From NCBI GenBank assembly GCA_033439795.1, contig JAUTDP010000011.1, positions 1,302,001 through 1,366,000 on the forward strand: 64,000 nt of DNA. The letters run 5' to 3'. Positions 1-12,181 of the stretch are shown here, piece after piece. Every line of letters begins with the position of its first letter. Position 1 is the stretch's first letter. Under the pieces are notes generated by a model, which was not told where the DNA came from, searched no databases, and was given only the letters and a program-made list of their open reading frames with translations. This DNA is from Sordaria brevicollis. Its lineage: Eukaryota > Ascomycota > Sordariomycetes > Sordariales > Sordariaceae. The position numbers and the translations under genes were made by a program.

Positions 1-2866
1 GTGTTGGGCCACCTCGGCGATAGTGCGCAAGAACTTTGAGATACGAGGGAGGTACTCCCTTTCGACTTTTGAAGGGTAACGATGCTCCAGGTTGGTATTC
101 AACGGGGGGCCGTTGACATACGGGTCTTTTCTCAAGTACCCTGCTCGCTCTTCCACGCCGGCCCCAGCTCTTTCATTGAACCATGCGTCGACATCCGGGA
201 AGAATCCTTTCTTCTTGAGCCGCTCAATGTTTCTTCTCCAGCGCCCCAAACGATACATGTAATCAGATCGGTCAACCTTTCTGGGAGCTGCGTTTCCGGT
301 ATCACTGCTCACGATACCCTTATCGTTTCCACCAGAGCGGCTGTTGCTACCGCTGTCAAAGTCATCTTCAGATGAAAGGTAAGTATCATGAGATTCGTCA
401 TGAACCCAAAAAACTCCAGCCCTCCGAAGCTGCGTTGCGGTTCTGAAAAGGACGAGTCCATGGAGCTTCACGGACCGTACGACGTCATTGGCTTGAACCT
501 GGAACGGTGCCAGGTAGACTTCTTCTACCTCTGCCTTGACGTCGCTGACAATGTCCCAGCTGATACTTAGATCTTTCAAGATGAGCGCATCCAAGTCCAA
601 TCTGTCCTTGAGTGTCATATCGGACATCATGAAGCCGTCATCAGCAGCAGTAACTTTTACACGAAGGACTGGGCTTCGTAGTCTGATGGTACCCCCGCAA
701 GCAACGGAGCCAAAGGGGTTTGCTTCGGCCTTTGGTCTTGTCTTGGCTTCCAGAACCTCAGCCAAGGCATCAATGAATTCAGTGGTAGAGTCTGCCCATA
801 GCTCGGCAGATTCTGACTTTTGATTCAGTGAAGCCCAAGACCACGAAGGTGCTATTTCTGTTATCCTTTCCGTGCATGGGCCTAAAGGGTGCCATAAAAG
901 ACTCTGAACAAGGCGATAGGACCACAAGCCGGCATGATATGTCATGCCACTCCATATACTACCAAGCTGCTGTGCGAGACCCGAAATAGCCACAAGCCTA
1001 TCTGACGGCTTTGTCAGTGACCTGGTGAAATATGTCATGACCATTCGGTCCCATGCGCGCTTTCGCTCGGAGTCGACTAGCTTGCCCTCGACAAGGATTT
1101 CCCAGTCAGGTCGAAATATCGTACGGTCCCTGTCAGATCTTTCCACAGAAACCGGAAAGGTTTCATTTGCTTCACACGTGGTGCATTCCCAATGCAGTTC
1201 CTTTCGACCAAAGATGAGGGTACGTCGCGGCAAGAGCTGTTCCTGAAACACCCATCCACGGGTGTAAAGAATGAGTCCGTCTCGGGGCATGTTCGTATGC
1301 TCGCTTTTGTAATCATCCATCAAGAACCGATTATTTCCGAAAGGTATAGAAAAAGGTGCGAGCGAGAGGGGGTAGCGTCGGTAGAAGAGGCCACCGCTAG
1401 AGTCGGATGAGGCGCCTGCGGCCAAGTTGAGAGCAGAGTTCCGGTAGACTTGGTGCATTTTGGCCGATTCCTGAACCCAATCCTCATCTCCAGGTGAATT
1501 CTGGATGATGCAGAGAGAATCGATCCAAATAAAACGGAAGTTCATTCGTCGAGTGATCTCGATAGCATCTCGAAAGGTCTTTGGGAGCTGGCTTAGTTGA
1601 AAACCGTTCAGAAACGTAGCATAGTTTTCTGTCAATAGTCGGGTCGGAACTCCTTTTGTGCCCCAGCAGTGACTCAGGGTCAGGTAGGGCTCCTCAACAA
1701 AACCGGGCTCCTTGGTTTCGCATATCCGGACATGGGTTTCTCCAGTAATTCCAACAGCGATTAGCCGGGCCGGCCATATAACCTGGGAATTCGGGTTTTG
1801 AGCGGCTTTGCAGAGAGTGTGCGAGCGGCAGTTCTCCATCCACTTGAGCGCTTGTTTCCAGCTTGCATCGCCTACTGTACTGAGGGCGGTTGGGAAACCA
1901 CGACCTAGAGAGAGCATGTCTGTCATTCGCTAATCCAAATTTCTGCAATGACAATGTGACAACTGTATAAAGCTTACCATGGTTCTCATCTCTGAGATAG
2001 ATACGGAGACAACCCACTCGAGCTTGTTTGCCATCATTTTCCGAAACAGTAACCAAGACAAAGCCTTGCCACTCGCGCTGCTCATCGTCCATGCCGCTTC
2101 CGTCCAGCTTCAATTCCAGTGTTAAGCTTGCCTCCCCTTGTCGGAGACCATTGATACCTAATTCTGTGCCCATTTCAACCTCGTCATGATCCCCAGAGTG
2201 TGATTCATCTCCCGTCTGAAACATACGAAGCAAAGCGTTTGTGGCCTGCGCCGTGAGATCAATCATTTGGAAGTTTATAGTGCTTTCATCGCTGTCGAGA
2301 ATATGGGCCATGAGTCGATGACAGACGTGGCAGTTTCCTTCAGAGGCCGATTTGAGAAATTCGTCGACGCTACAAAAGGGTGCTTTTTTGCTCCATTTCG
2401 TGTCCCCTTCAGGTATTTCGTCATCGATCTTGAAGAACTCCGTACACTTGACACACATGCGATCTAACGCAGATTCGGGGACACCTTCAGGTCCGCATTT
2501 AGTCATGCAGTGTTCGATGTAGGCTTCAGATGACCTGAATTGCGGGGACAAGTATGAAGGACACGATGTCTGCAAGGTCGCTTTGTTGGCTCTTGAAAGA
2601 GTAGATGGGCTCGAGGAAAAGCGGTTGGTCTCAGAAATGGGAGCTCCGGCCTCAGGAAGCCGAATTGGGGCCTCAGGGAGGGGAACTTCAACCTCAGGAT
2701 GGGGAGCTTCGGTCTCGGGAAGGCGAGTATTGGCCTCAGGGCGGGGAGGTCGTGTCTCGGGAGCGGAAGCTTCGGGCCCAGGAGAAGTTTTTGTGACGGT
2801 TGCTTCCTTGGACTTTGTCCGGCAAAGTCCGCAGGTTAATATACTGATAAAGTCCGTTGACTTCAT
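1..2866 (-). CDS. HET-domain protein (heterokaryon incompatibility type), 3' end outside window
   Basis: Start is ATG at 2866. Exon 1 runs 2866-1978 and exon 2 from 1919 to beyond position 1; a 58-nt intron (1977-1920, donor GTAAGC, acceptor GACAG) joins them in frame and removes the stop that would otherwise follow at about 1694. At least 936 residues are visible without a stop. Residues 30-79 are a Pro-Glu repeat in which the PE dipeptide recurs about every 4-7 residues. Paired cysteines at 12/15, 120/124, 138/141, 165 and 179/182 suggest a metal-binding or disulfide-rich N-terminal part. The HET domain begins near residue 348 (RLIAVG), with the hallmark LSHCWG at 378-383 and the following WIDSLCIIQ block. 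HET domains are known to trigger cell death in vegetative incompatibility; which partner this one senses is unknown. Family confident, exon join strongly supported, C-terminus not seen. Confidence 0.88.
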
Positions 2867-3043
2867 GGCCGAGCATGGCCTTCAAGGCCCAGGTAGGTCA
2901 CAAAGCCTGGTCAAGTCGCTCACACACGGATGAGAAAATTTAAATGCGGCGAGCCAGGTTTGCTTTGTGTCGTAGAGGTCAAGAGGCTTACCGGAGCCTT
3001 CGAGAGAGAAGGAAAGCAGGAAACGAAATCTCAGAATATCAGG

Positions 3044-3058
3044 ACTGAGTCACTCAGT
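3044..3058. promoter_or_regulatory. 15-bp palindrome containing a TGAGTCA (bZIP-type) site
   Basis: ACTGAGT-C-ACTCAGT is a perfect palindrome about 180 bp upstream of the HET gene start. It contains TGAGTCA, the binding core of Gcn4/CPC-1-type bZIP factors. Function is inferred from the motif and position only; a 7-bp core alone is weak evidence. Confidence 0.25.
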
Positions 3059-3580
3059 CTGAGTGAGCTTGATGAGGCCCAGCCCAAGTAGGGCAGGCGA
3101 CCAATTAAGCATAGCGAAAGCCCCTCTTTCTGTACACGTAGGTTGCGGCTGGATTCAGGCATGGCGGTCATGGGAAAAAGACAAAATAAAAAGAAACTAA
3201 AAAATAAATAAAAATATAAAAAACAAGTGGCGCTCTCGGGTTGGTCAGTAGCCTTGTACGGGACTACCGGTCGCGATTCGAGGTTGAGGATCGAAAAGCC
3301 ATCATGCCCAAGCTGAAAAGCCATGTGGAGCCCTACGAAAAGGAGGCTTGATGTGATTTGAACACAGGTTCAATGTTTTCATGTGTTCTCTTTTGGTCAA
3401 GATACGATGTGTCGGAAGATTCGTTGTTCTTTCAAGGTCCAATTCCCAAAAGGCTTCATGGACAACAACTCATCACCGTTCGCCAAGTCTGCACAGGTGC
3501 TTCAGGCTTTCAGCTTGGGGATGACGAGATGAAAAAAGAGGGGCTGTCTATCAAGCTGAGGTAAAAAGCTACAGCAAAAA

Positions 3581-3699
3581 ACATACAACACCAGGGATTC
3601 GCTGGTCGTCACCGACCCAACTACTAGTCTGGCCCTCACTGGCTTATCTATGGGAGAGCGGACGGGATCCCGAGTTTTCCAGTGGGTATGGTCGTATGT
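3581..3699 (-). rRNA. 5S ribosomal RNA
   Basis: The 119-nt sequence on the minus strand starts ACATACGACC and ends TTGTATGT. Its ends pair (ACATACGAC with GTTGTATGT, one G-U), and CCCACTGG pairs with the later CCAGTGAGGG with one bulged A, as expected for 5S helices I and II. The internal promoter region GTAGTTGGGTCGGTGAC is present. A run of six T follows the 3' end, as for RNA polymerase III termination. The sequence is identical to the copy at 16589-16707 on the other strand. It differs from the major Neurospora alpha type as I remember it, with paired changes in the stems, so it looks like a minor isotype. Dispersed single 5S genes are typical of Neurospora. Confidence 0.95.
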
Positions 3700-3724
3700 A
3701 CTTGTTCTTGCTTACTGTTCAGTT

Positions 3725-3730
3725 TATATA
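3725..3730 (-). promoter_or_regulatory. TATA box of the 5S rRNA gene
   Basis: TATATAA read on the minus strand lies about 26-31 nt upstream of the 5S start at 3699, the position at which Neurospora 5S genes carry an essential TATA element. The other copy has a TATA element at the same distance. Confidence 0.75.
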
Positions 3731-4650
3731 CCTTGTCCTATCAGAGTTTCCCCATTTTCTGCTTGTTTCGCAGGTCTGTTCTTAACATCAAGCATGGCAT
3801 CACGGTACTCATTTGGGTTATGAGAAGCAATTGATCATTGTTGATGTCGATATTTGGATCGCAACAACGAAGTGTATTAAATCATGCTCCGTCCATCAAG
3901 GCCTCCTGGCGATAATGAATTTAGGTAACTACCTAACAACATAGGACGTAACTGGAGGAAAGACGAGAAACCAAGGATCATCGTATCATGATATTGCGCT
4001 GCGCTAAGCAGCCGTATCGTGCTATGCTTTGTATGCTAATATGCCGGGAAGAATACGAAACGCAGATTACTGTGTACTGGAAGTCAAGTCAGGTCAGATT
4101 GTAGAGGGAAAATAAAACTTGATATCTTTCAAAAAAGGGAATAACGCCACAGAATCAAAATTTCGTAGAAACATATGGTTAATGTGTTGGGCGGCCGTGA
4201 GTGTGTGACTATGACATGAAACGAATAAAGGAGACCTGATCGTCCTTCCTTTCCCTCTTCCTCCTTCTTTATCCTTCTTTCCTCTCCTCTACTCTCCGTT
4301 CCCCTTACTCATCCTCACTCGTTCGTCCTACTACTAGCTCCCCCTCCCTCTGCAATTTTATCCAACATTCTCTGCTTTTTATGCATGAAAGCATGAGAAA
4401 TGATAGCGGATGGTAGATGGTGGTAGATGATGATATGGACAATGGAAGTTGGATACATAAAAAAGGAGTTAAATAAAAAAAGTAAATCGACATGAAGTAT
4501 GGGGGGATATCTCTGGATCAACTACAAAACAACACGCCCTTATCCTAAAATCGTCGTCATGATATTGTCCATGTGTAAATGTTTCCAAGAAAACAACTAG
4601 ATGGCCAATTCCTTATACCAAAAGTAGATCGGTCCTATTTTCATGCAAGC

Positions 4651-7522
4651 TTAACGAGAGCTGCCGAGGGCACTGATCCTCGCGCCCGAAGGACGGTGAA
4701 TCAGGGACTCTGCGTGCTTGCCGACGAGAATGCCTGACTCATGCGGGATGGGGTTCTCACTCTCGCTCCGTTCACCGGCGAGTTCATCCTCGTCGTCTTC
4801 GAGGATTCGGGTGGGAATGTCATGGTGCCCCAGGCTATAGTGTTGGGAGGTGCGCTCAGGGGTCGTCGCCGTGCTAGCGATTGACATGCTAGTGCTGCTG
4901 CGGTTGGGAATGAGATCCGGTGTGGGCGGGATGCTTGAGACCCGTCCGCTAGCACCGGGGTGGAGAAAAGAGTCGTCGCCGGCCTCGGTGGTCGCGACCG
5001 AGGTGCCGTCATCGCTGTGGGCGATTGAGAGATTACTCCCTCTCCTGCTTTTTGAATACATCCCGGCCCCTTTCGCCGAGAGTGGTTCGTGGTGTGTGCC
5101 GCCGAGCTCGGCGTCTTGCGCGAGCTGGAGTCCGTCAACCGCCGCTTGGCACTGTTCGGCGATGTTACGGATGATGTGTGCGATGGCGTCGGTCTTGTCC
5201 TTGAGGTGACGGTCCGCCACATCGACAAAGGTCTGAGATGAGATGCGCTTGCTCGCGAGAGTGAGGTTCTTGATGAACCTCTCGTTGTTGGGCTCTTCAC
5301 CGGCTGTACAATGATTAGCATCCACTTCGAAATAATCTGGAGAGACGGAGAGCTTACCAGTAGCTTCCTCAGCCTCCTGCGCAGCTGCTACAAAGCCAGC
5401 CTCAATCTCAGCAGCCAACTCCTGTGGGGAGGTCATGGTCTTGACAATGTGCTCCATGTGGTGGTGTTGGCCAGAAATCAGGCTGCGAAGGTGAAGCACC
5501 ACGCGGCGGGCCTCATCGCGCTGTCGGGTAATGGTGTTGTTGGTGTGTTGCAGGGCGGTGAGCTCCTTCCTGTTCCTCTTGCGCTCCCTCTCCAACTCCT
5601 CGGCAATCTCCTGCTGAAGCACAAGAGCCTCGAGAGCATCATCACGCTGCTTCTCCGTACCTTGGAGACGCATCTGCAGGCGGTTGTAGTCGCTCCTATG
5701 CTCCTCGATAAGGCTGCCCAGACGACGGTTCTCGCGCTTCGAGTTTTCGATCTTGGCCTTGAGATCCTGGGTCTCCTTGGTGAGGGTCTCGGCGAAGGTC
5801 TGGAACTTGAGGAACTGTTGCTTCCAGCTCTCCAACTCGTCATTAAGGTAGTTGTTCCTTTTGGTAACCTTGCTGAGTTCCGTCTCCATACGTCCCTTGA
5901 GGTTGATAAAATCCTGCCAAGCCTCCATCGCATCGCGCGAGTACTGGTTGCGCTCACGAACAATCTCGTTCAGGTGTCTCATAGACACCTTTGTCATCAA
6001 AGGCTTCTTCGCAGAACCACCAAAGACGGCCTTGATACCGGTGTTGCGGCCCATCTTCTCGCACACATGATCCATGACAGACATCACGGCATCCTGGTTC
6101 CACCAGTCAGGGTCCTGGATCGACTCAACCTCTCCACGCATGACGATGATCTGACCAGCGGGGATCAGCTTTCCACCGCCATAAGCGGAACGAAGGTGAG
6201 GAGGGACACCAGAAGGTGTGACGTCTCCGTTGAGAGCTTGCGTTAGGCGGGTCACAAACTTATTGCGCTGACTGGGGGAAAGAGCAGTAGGCGGGCTGGA
6301 AGTGAGAACAAAGTTGCGGTCGAGATCCACAACCAGAGCATCCGCAGGAGGTGTGAAGAGCGACCTACACTCGGCCGTGATACCGAGGATATACGGACCG
6401 GGCTCTTCAACAAGCTGAGTAGCATGACGAGCATGAACGATGGGGACGTAAAGACCACTCCACTCATAAACACGCACAGCGAAGCGAATAGTCTCAGCAG
6501 CCATCGTCAACATGGCTGGGTAGTGACTGACAAAAATGATGCGGCGAGTCGGCGAAATGGCCGCCTCGATGACACCGACAATGTTGGGAATGGACAAGCA
6601 GTTGAAAAGCGGCCACATGGCGAAGTTCTGGAAACCAGTGGGCGAAGAGGGGAACTGGTAGCACAAGGCATAATCCTTCATGTCGATGCGGACCAGGTCG
6701 TTCAGGCGAGGAGCGGGGAAGCTGAGAATGCGTGACACCTCCTCGGCATGGAAAAGGTTAGTAGCCTTGTTCCAGTGAATCCACATGCCACGAAGGTAGT
6801 CGCCGAGCAAGTTGTAAAGCGGGTAGCGAGAAAGGAAGGACAGGCAGTAGGGGATCCAGTACTGCTCATCCGGGTTGTCGAAAAAATCGGGTTCGGTCCT
6901 CCTCCTGAGCTCTCTGATCGTCTCGGCTCTCTTCTCATCGGCGCGGGACCAAACTCGCAAGCAGATTCCGTACAAGGTGTGGGAAGAATCCTGCTGAAGA
7001 ACGAAGGCATGGTGAACGCAGTGTGGTTGACTTCGGCCAGTGCAGATTTCGACATCGTGGGGGAAGCAAGCCTGCAAATATTGGTTAGCAAACACGCAGG
7101 TAGGCTGAAAAGGATCTGATCAAACATGGTGAACCTACCCTCATGGCGTTGTGAAGAGCGCGAGCAATCTCATTATCCTGTTCCAACCTCGGGCTGCTAC
7201 CCAAAATCTCAGGCAGCCAGAACTGGCCAACAGCGCCCTTCATGTGTCCAATCTTGCCCTGAGCCGGAGCGGGAGCCTTGACCCATTGTGAAGGCTCACG
7301 GCCAACACCGCACACCATGTAGGCATGGGTCAAAGTCTTGGGGGTGCGCTGAGGCTTTCCATTGAGTGAGTTGGGCATTGGCTGAGTGATCCGGGAATGA
7401 AGAGACGAGCTGCGGCTGGGGATGGCGGGATTGACGTCGGCTTGGTCGCGGGTAACGGGGCGGGCATCACGGTCGCCGGTCCGTGGGCGTTGGAAGGAGG
7501 CGTGAGTATTTAATGAAGGCAT
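4651..7522 (-). CDS. DENN (AEX-3) domain protein with coiled coil, probable Rab GEF
   Basis: Three exons: 7522-7139, 7071-5358 and 5303-4651, giving 916 aa. Intron 1 is 7138-7072 (GTAGGT to TTGCAG). Intron 2 is 5357-5304 (54 nt, GTAAGC, branch GCTAAT, acceptor ACAG); it is in frame, so the unspliced reading also stays open. Exon 1 carries the start of the uDENN part (YMVCGVGRE); the central DENN core follows in exon 2 with blocks such as YPLYNLLGDYLRGMW and PNIVGVIEAAI, then RRIIFVSHYPAMLT. A long coiled coil follows (RMETELSKVTKRNNYLNDEL onward), then a Ser/Pro-rich acidic C-terminus. DENN proteins are exchange factors for Rab GTPases in membrane traffic; the Rab partner cannot be read from the sequence. 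Single-copy, ordinary codon use. Confidence 0.88.
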
Positions 7523-10500
7523 GGTCTCGGTCTAATGTCCCAAAGGGGACAGCTGAGGTATGGTCGGCGGCGTGGTTGGTTTAGAGAGTGTGGAAACAAC
7601 GAACGGTTCGAAGAGATGAAGTTGGTTGATCGGATCGATAACGTGGGCAGCCACTACCGGCGGGGACTGCCTTGTTTCCTCCTGCCGATCGCTGGACTTG
7701 CCAAGTTGGGTGATGAAAAGGAGAGTAGTTGTGGGTTATGGCGAGGTAGTCCCGTGTTCGATAGCGTTTGTGAGTGAAGAGAAAGTGAGCGGCCACACCG
7801 ATTGCCGTACTAAGAGGTAGCGAAAGTGAGGTTGTTGGGAGTAGAGATTGACGACGGCGACGACGGCGATAGTGATGAGCAACACACGCAAGCACCCGAG
7901 TTGGACCAGTGAGTGATTGACGGTGACTGGAGGGAGGAGCACCTGGAGGGTTGGCGACCTAGAGGTAGAGACTAGACACGAGGGCGACGGACCGGGCAAG
8001 GGAGCCTGATGGGCAACCTAGGACTTTTCTCCGTGGTGACTGGACTGGACTAGGAGGTTGGCCGGGTGTTAACTTCTCTAGTGTCCTTCAGACAGACATG
8101 AGCACAGAGAAGAGTCTGGATGGGAAAAAAGGCACCAGCTGCACAACACAGTCGCGCAGTCGAACAAGGCTACCAGGGGACTCCTTTCAGCAAAGAAGGG
8201 CGGACCTGAAGCTTGGGAGAGCGGAGAGAGAAGGAAGTGGAGGAGGTGCAAGTTTCCACGCACGCGAAAGGATGGGGACGCCAGAGACAAAAGGAAGCCG
8301 GCAGAGAGAGGACGTCGGGGGTGGTCAGGTCGGGAACCCGGTCGGGAGTGAGAGCTGAAAGTGCAAAGTGGAAGGACCGAGCACTCTAGCAAAGCGAGCA
8401 GGGGGTAGGTAGTGGTGGTGGTGGTTAGGGTGGAGGTGGATGAGAGGGAAACGAAGAAAAAAAGGAAATGTGATGGACCTGAGAAGCGAGGATGGGATTG
8501 GATTGGATTGGATTTGGGACCTGGGTTGGGGACTGGGTTGGATCGGGATGGAGCATCTCTCTTCTCTTGGGGGGAGTCTGGACGGAATGAGGTCAATATG
8601 GGGGGCCCACAGGCGAACTTTTAGAGCCAACAGGGGTACAGTAGACACAAACTGTGTCTTGTCTCTTGTCTTTTTTCGGTGGTGGTGGTGGTGTTGTGGT
8701 TGGCGACGGCGACATCGACGACGACGACGACAGCGACAACGGGTGTATTACGGTACTATTGTACCACATGGCTTTCATCTCTTATTTCTTGTTGTCCCGT
8801 TCCCCAGATTGCCTTAAAATGTCTCTGTTTGACGGGATGGAAGCACCAGTAGGGAGATGGGATGAAATGTGTCGAAACAAGAACATGAAATCGACAAGGA
8901 GTGAGATTTCATTCAGTTTGACAATCCACTCACTCACTGTAAATGTCAAAACGCCAGGCCAACGGAGGTAAAGCGCGGTGTGTCCTTCCTGCACACAACA
9001 ACATGCATATCGCCTGCAGCATGCACTCCGGCCTGCAGCTGGGCGATTTGAAGGAGGATGGGGGACGACCGGCCCATCTCATCTCTGGGACTCCCTCGAA
9101 CGCAAAAGACGAGACGCAAAAATGAACCAGGGCCCGGGAAATAAGATGGAGGGCCAATGGCACCCAAATGACCCCCCAATGGCACCTCAATGGACAATTT
9201 GGATTTTTGGGGAAGAACCATCCTGCCATCCAACGCTAGCGGCCTGCTCGCTGCTGCACCACTGCTGCAAGAGTGCTGCAAGTGCCTGTGTTTGCCTGCC
9301 ATGTGCCTGCACCTCTTCAGGGGTATCATCTGGTCCATCATCTGGACCTCTTGTCCGGGGTCCGGGACCAATTCCAGCTTGTAGCCGGGGTATCCTGTAC
9401 TTGCATGAGAAGGCAATTATCAGAGGTCAGAAAGGTATCTGAGACTTGAATCACAAACTTGACCATCATCCTCCATCTCGTTGACTGTCCGGATCACGGA
9501 AAACACATTCTTTTCCCCCCTCCACTTCCACTTCACCATCGATCATTCTAGCCTCTTGCCTCTTGGGTCTGTGCCCCTCTTCTCTTCCCCATCACCTTTG
9601 TTTGTTTCACGCCATATCGGGTGGAAAGCTGCAGCGTGCAGTCGGATCAAGCATCATTTGGTCAGCAATTCCACTTTGCAAAGAAGACGGCGGCGGCGAG
9701 ATTTGAAGCAAGACTCCACGATCCGTCGCCTATTTCTGGCTTCCAAAGCTCGCCCCGAGTTGCCATGTTTTCCGATGGCCCCCAGTGGCGCTTCACTTTC
9801 GCTCAATTTTTCTAATGAGTCGTTTGCAATTTGAAAGAGGTAGTGATCGTCACTCACCCTCATGGCCCCCCATGGCAACACAAGAGTCCAACTGTTCCAC
9901 CACAGACACCCAAGAGGCCATTCCCACGAGTGTCATGCTCTCCATAGCACGCGATGGCACCCTTTTCGAGAATCCATCGGTGCTTTGCCCACGCTGAGCC
10001 AGGGCGCCGGGTCACTCAGAGGATCAGCCATGCACATCGTTTCCACTCTCTTCGATATGTCCGTCGATGCAGCTGTTAGTGCTGTCTTAAAACTGCAAGA
10101 AAAAAAATCAGAGCCGACGATGATGGCCTTGTCTCACAATGGTTCCTCTCGGCCTTCCTCCAGCAGGATAAAAGCAAATCCAGTGGGTAGTGGGTGTGTC
10201 GAGTCTGTTCTGTTCGACTTCAGCCTGTATCACGCCCACCACAGTATCACGACAGTCCATTTTATTCGGCCACTTTGTTTCATGGCGTGAAGCGGTGAAG
10301 TCGGACGGGTGACTTTCGGCTTCTGATATGTGAGAAACTGGCGAAATAAGCTTCGGCTGAAACAAGCCACAAGAGAGTCGGACAATTGGTCCTTTTACTA
10401 CCCACTGTGACTGCAGCTGAAGGCACACAGGGACACAGGCACACAACTTCCACCACAGGCTGCGGTGAGATCTCGCCGGAATCTCATCCATGAGATGTGT

Positions 10501-12181
10501 GCGCCGTCCAGCCGGCCGTCTCAAAGGCCCGAACGACGCACATGTGCTGCCGTTGGAACTTCTTGTTTGTTCGGATATGGATAAGGTAAAGCATCGGAGA
10601 TGAATCCCGTATCCCCCAGCTTTGCTTCTTGAACTGCTAGCTGCCGCTCGTCATCACAGTTGCAATCGCGACACGACAACACCACCTCAATCGACCCTTA
10701 TTCTCTCGGTCCAAAGAGAGCCGACAAGAATGGTTACACTTCTCAACAGCCTACCCGCCAAGTGTGGTGATACTGGCGGCTGTTATAGGTGAGGGGTCAG
10801 ATATTGAACCACACTTGCAGGTCAATAATCGTGCTCTTATCAACAAGAGCCTCCAACGTCCTATATCGCCTCCATCTGGGTCCCCGAAATACCACCTCCA
10901 ACAACAGCAGTTGATTCCAACCGAGGATGCTCCCCGGGAGCGACGGAGAGCGGGAGAGGGCCTTCATCGAAACCCCACCTCCAACAACCCGCAATGGCGC
11001 ACGGCATGCCGTCGATATCGACGCCATCACAAACGGCCGAGGGAGGAGAATGAGTTGAACATGACGCCTTCAAACCGTCGACAGAAAGCAACCACCAACA
11101 ACACCAATATCGGTCGGCATATGTATTCGGCCGATTGCCGCTCTCCTCACGAGAAGGAAAAAAAACCGAAATTCAAAATGCAGACAGATTGCGCGGCCCA
11201 CACTGGCGGAAAACAGCCGATCAACTCTCTCAAAAAGAGAACCAGGATTGAAATTGACAATACCCCTGGCTAGTCCTAATCCAGACAAGCGGGTTGCATT
11301 CGCTTGTCCGGCCGACCCAGGAGCGTGTGATTGATGGGTGATGACATCCAGGTCGGCCATCCTTTCTCATCCATCCATCACAGTTTCCATGCGGGGGGAT
11401 GAAGTGGGTGAGTTTCGGTGAGCCGGAGTGTGAAGATGAGGCAATCCAGATTTCGAGACATCTGAGATATCTCCAGTTTGGTTGGTTATAAGGTGAAAGT
11501 TTGCGTTCGTACCTTATATAGAGCTCTGAAACCAGCTGATAGGAGGCTTCGGCGCCATCAGCCTTTACGCCCGTCAAACACCGCCATGATGGAGGTTGAG
11601 ATGCAAGCCTGTGGTATGTGAGAATTGTGGCCATTTTATGAATGAGGTTCCTCCACAGTGTGATGGCATTTCGAGTGTTGGACCGATTATGATCGCATAA
11701 TGAGAAATGGCCATCACAGAAAACTCCGTGATTTTCATGATCTCAAATATCAGAAACAATGGATGGCCCGTCACTGAGATGGATGGATGATGCCAGTGGA
11801 ACAAAGCTCTGTTTCCCCAGTGGTTCCCGCAGCGCACGCAGCGGGACGGGAGCTAAAGTGCGGCAAGCTCCGGTCATCTCTGGACCAATAAAACCTAGGA
11901 ATGCTTATCTTATCTCGTGTGTCCGTTATCGATAATGAACTTGTCCACCCAAAAAATCCGCCACGATAAGCTTTCGCAACCGTTATCGAGCTTTGCGATT
12001 ACGCCAATGTGTGGTTCGACTTTCAAAAGTTGAGCTTCCCATCGGCATCATCACTCCAAACTCAATATTTCATCCCCAACATCTATTTTTCCAATTCTTA
12101 ATCTCGACTTCAGATCATTGGTACTCAACACTGTCAATTCTTCAGCACGACAATCCAATCTCCTCTCGACACAACGCCACC
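7523..12181. other. 4.7-kb gene-free region, low complexity
   Basis: No open frame here has the composition or motifs of a protein. The part next to the DENN start (about 7.5-8.9 kb) is rich in simple repeats: GGATT units at 8495-8515, TGG triplets at about 8410-8425 and 8680-8700, and GAC/GAT triplets at about 8718-8735. This looks like a long transcribed leader. From 8.9 to 11.9 kb there are short runs of locally similar words (for example CCATCATCTGG twice at about 9328-9350) but no clear repeat family. It probably holds the promoters of the DENN and BCD1 genes, which diverge from it. Confidence 0.55.

Larger units (their letters stand above)
2867..4650. other. intergenic region with one 5S rRNA gene
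   Basis: Between the HET gene start and the stop of the DENN gene. It holds a 5S rRNA gene on the minus strand (separate entry) and the presumed HET promoter. A pyrimidine-rich stretch at about 4240-4345 is probably the 3' untranslated region of the DENN gene. No other coding sequence is supported. Confidence 0.7.

Noticed and set aside
3230..3310. tRNA-like word, with T-run on one side and TTCGA motif
   Set aside because: No acceptor stem of seven pairs and no correctly placed A and B boxes could be found on either strand.
5311..6246. Long plus-strand frame inside the DENN gene
   Set aside because: Shadow frame opposite the coiled coil; Leu/Glu periodicity creates it.
11993..12181. In-frame N-terminal extension of the BCD1 protein
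   Set aside because: Composition is that of a leader, and the ATG at 12182 has a CACCATGG context directly before the conserved zinc finger.
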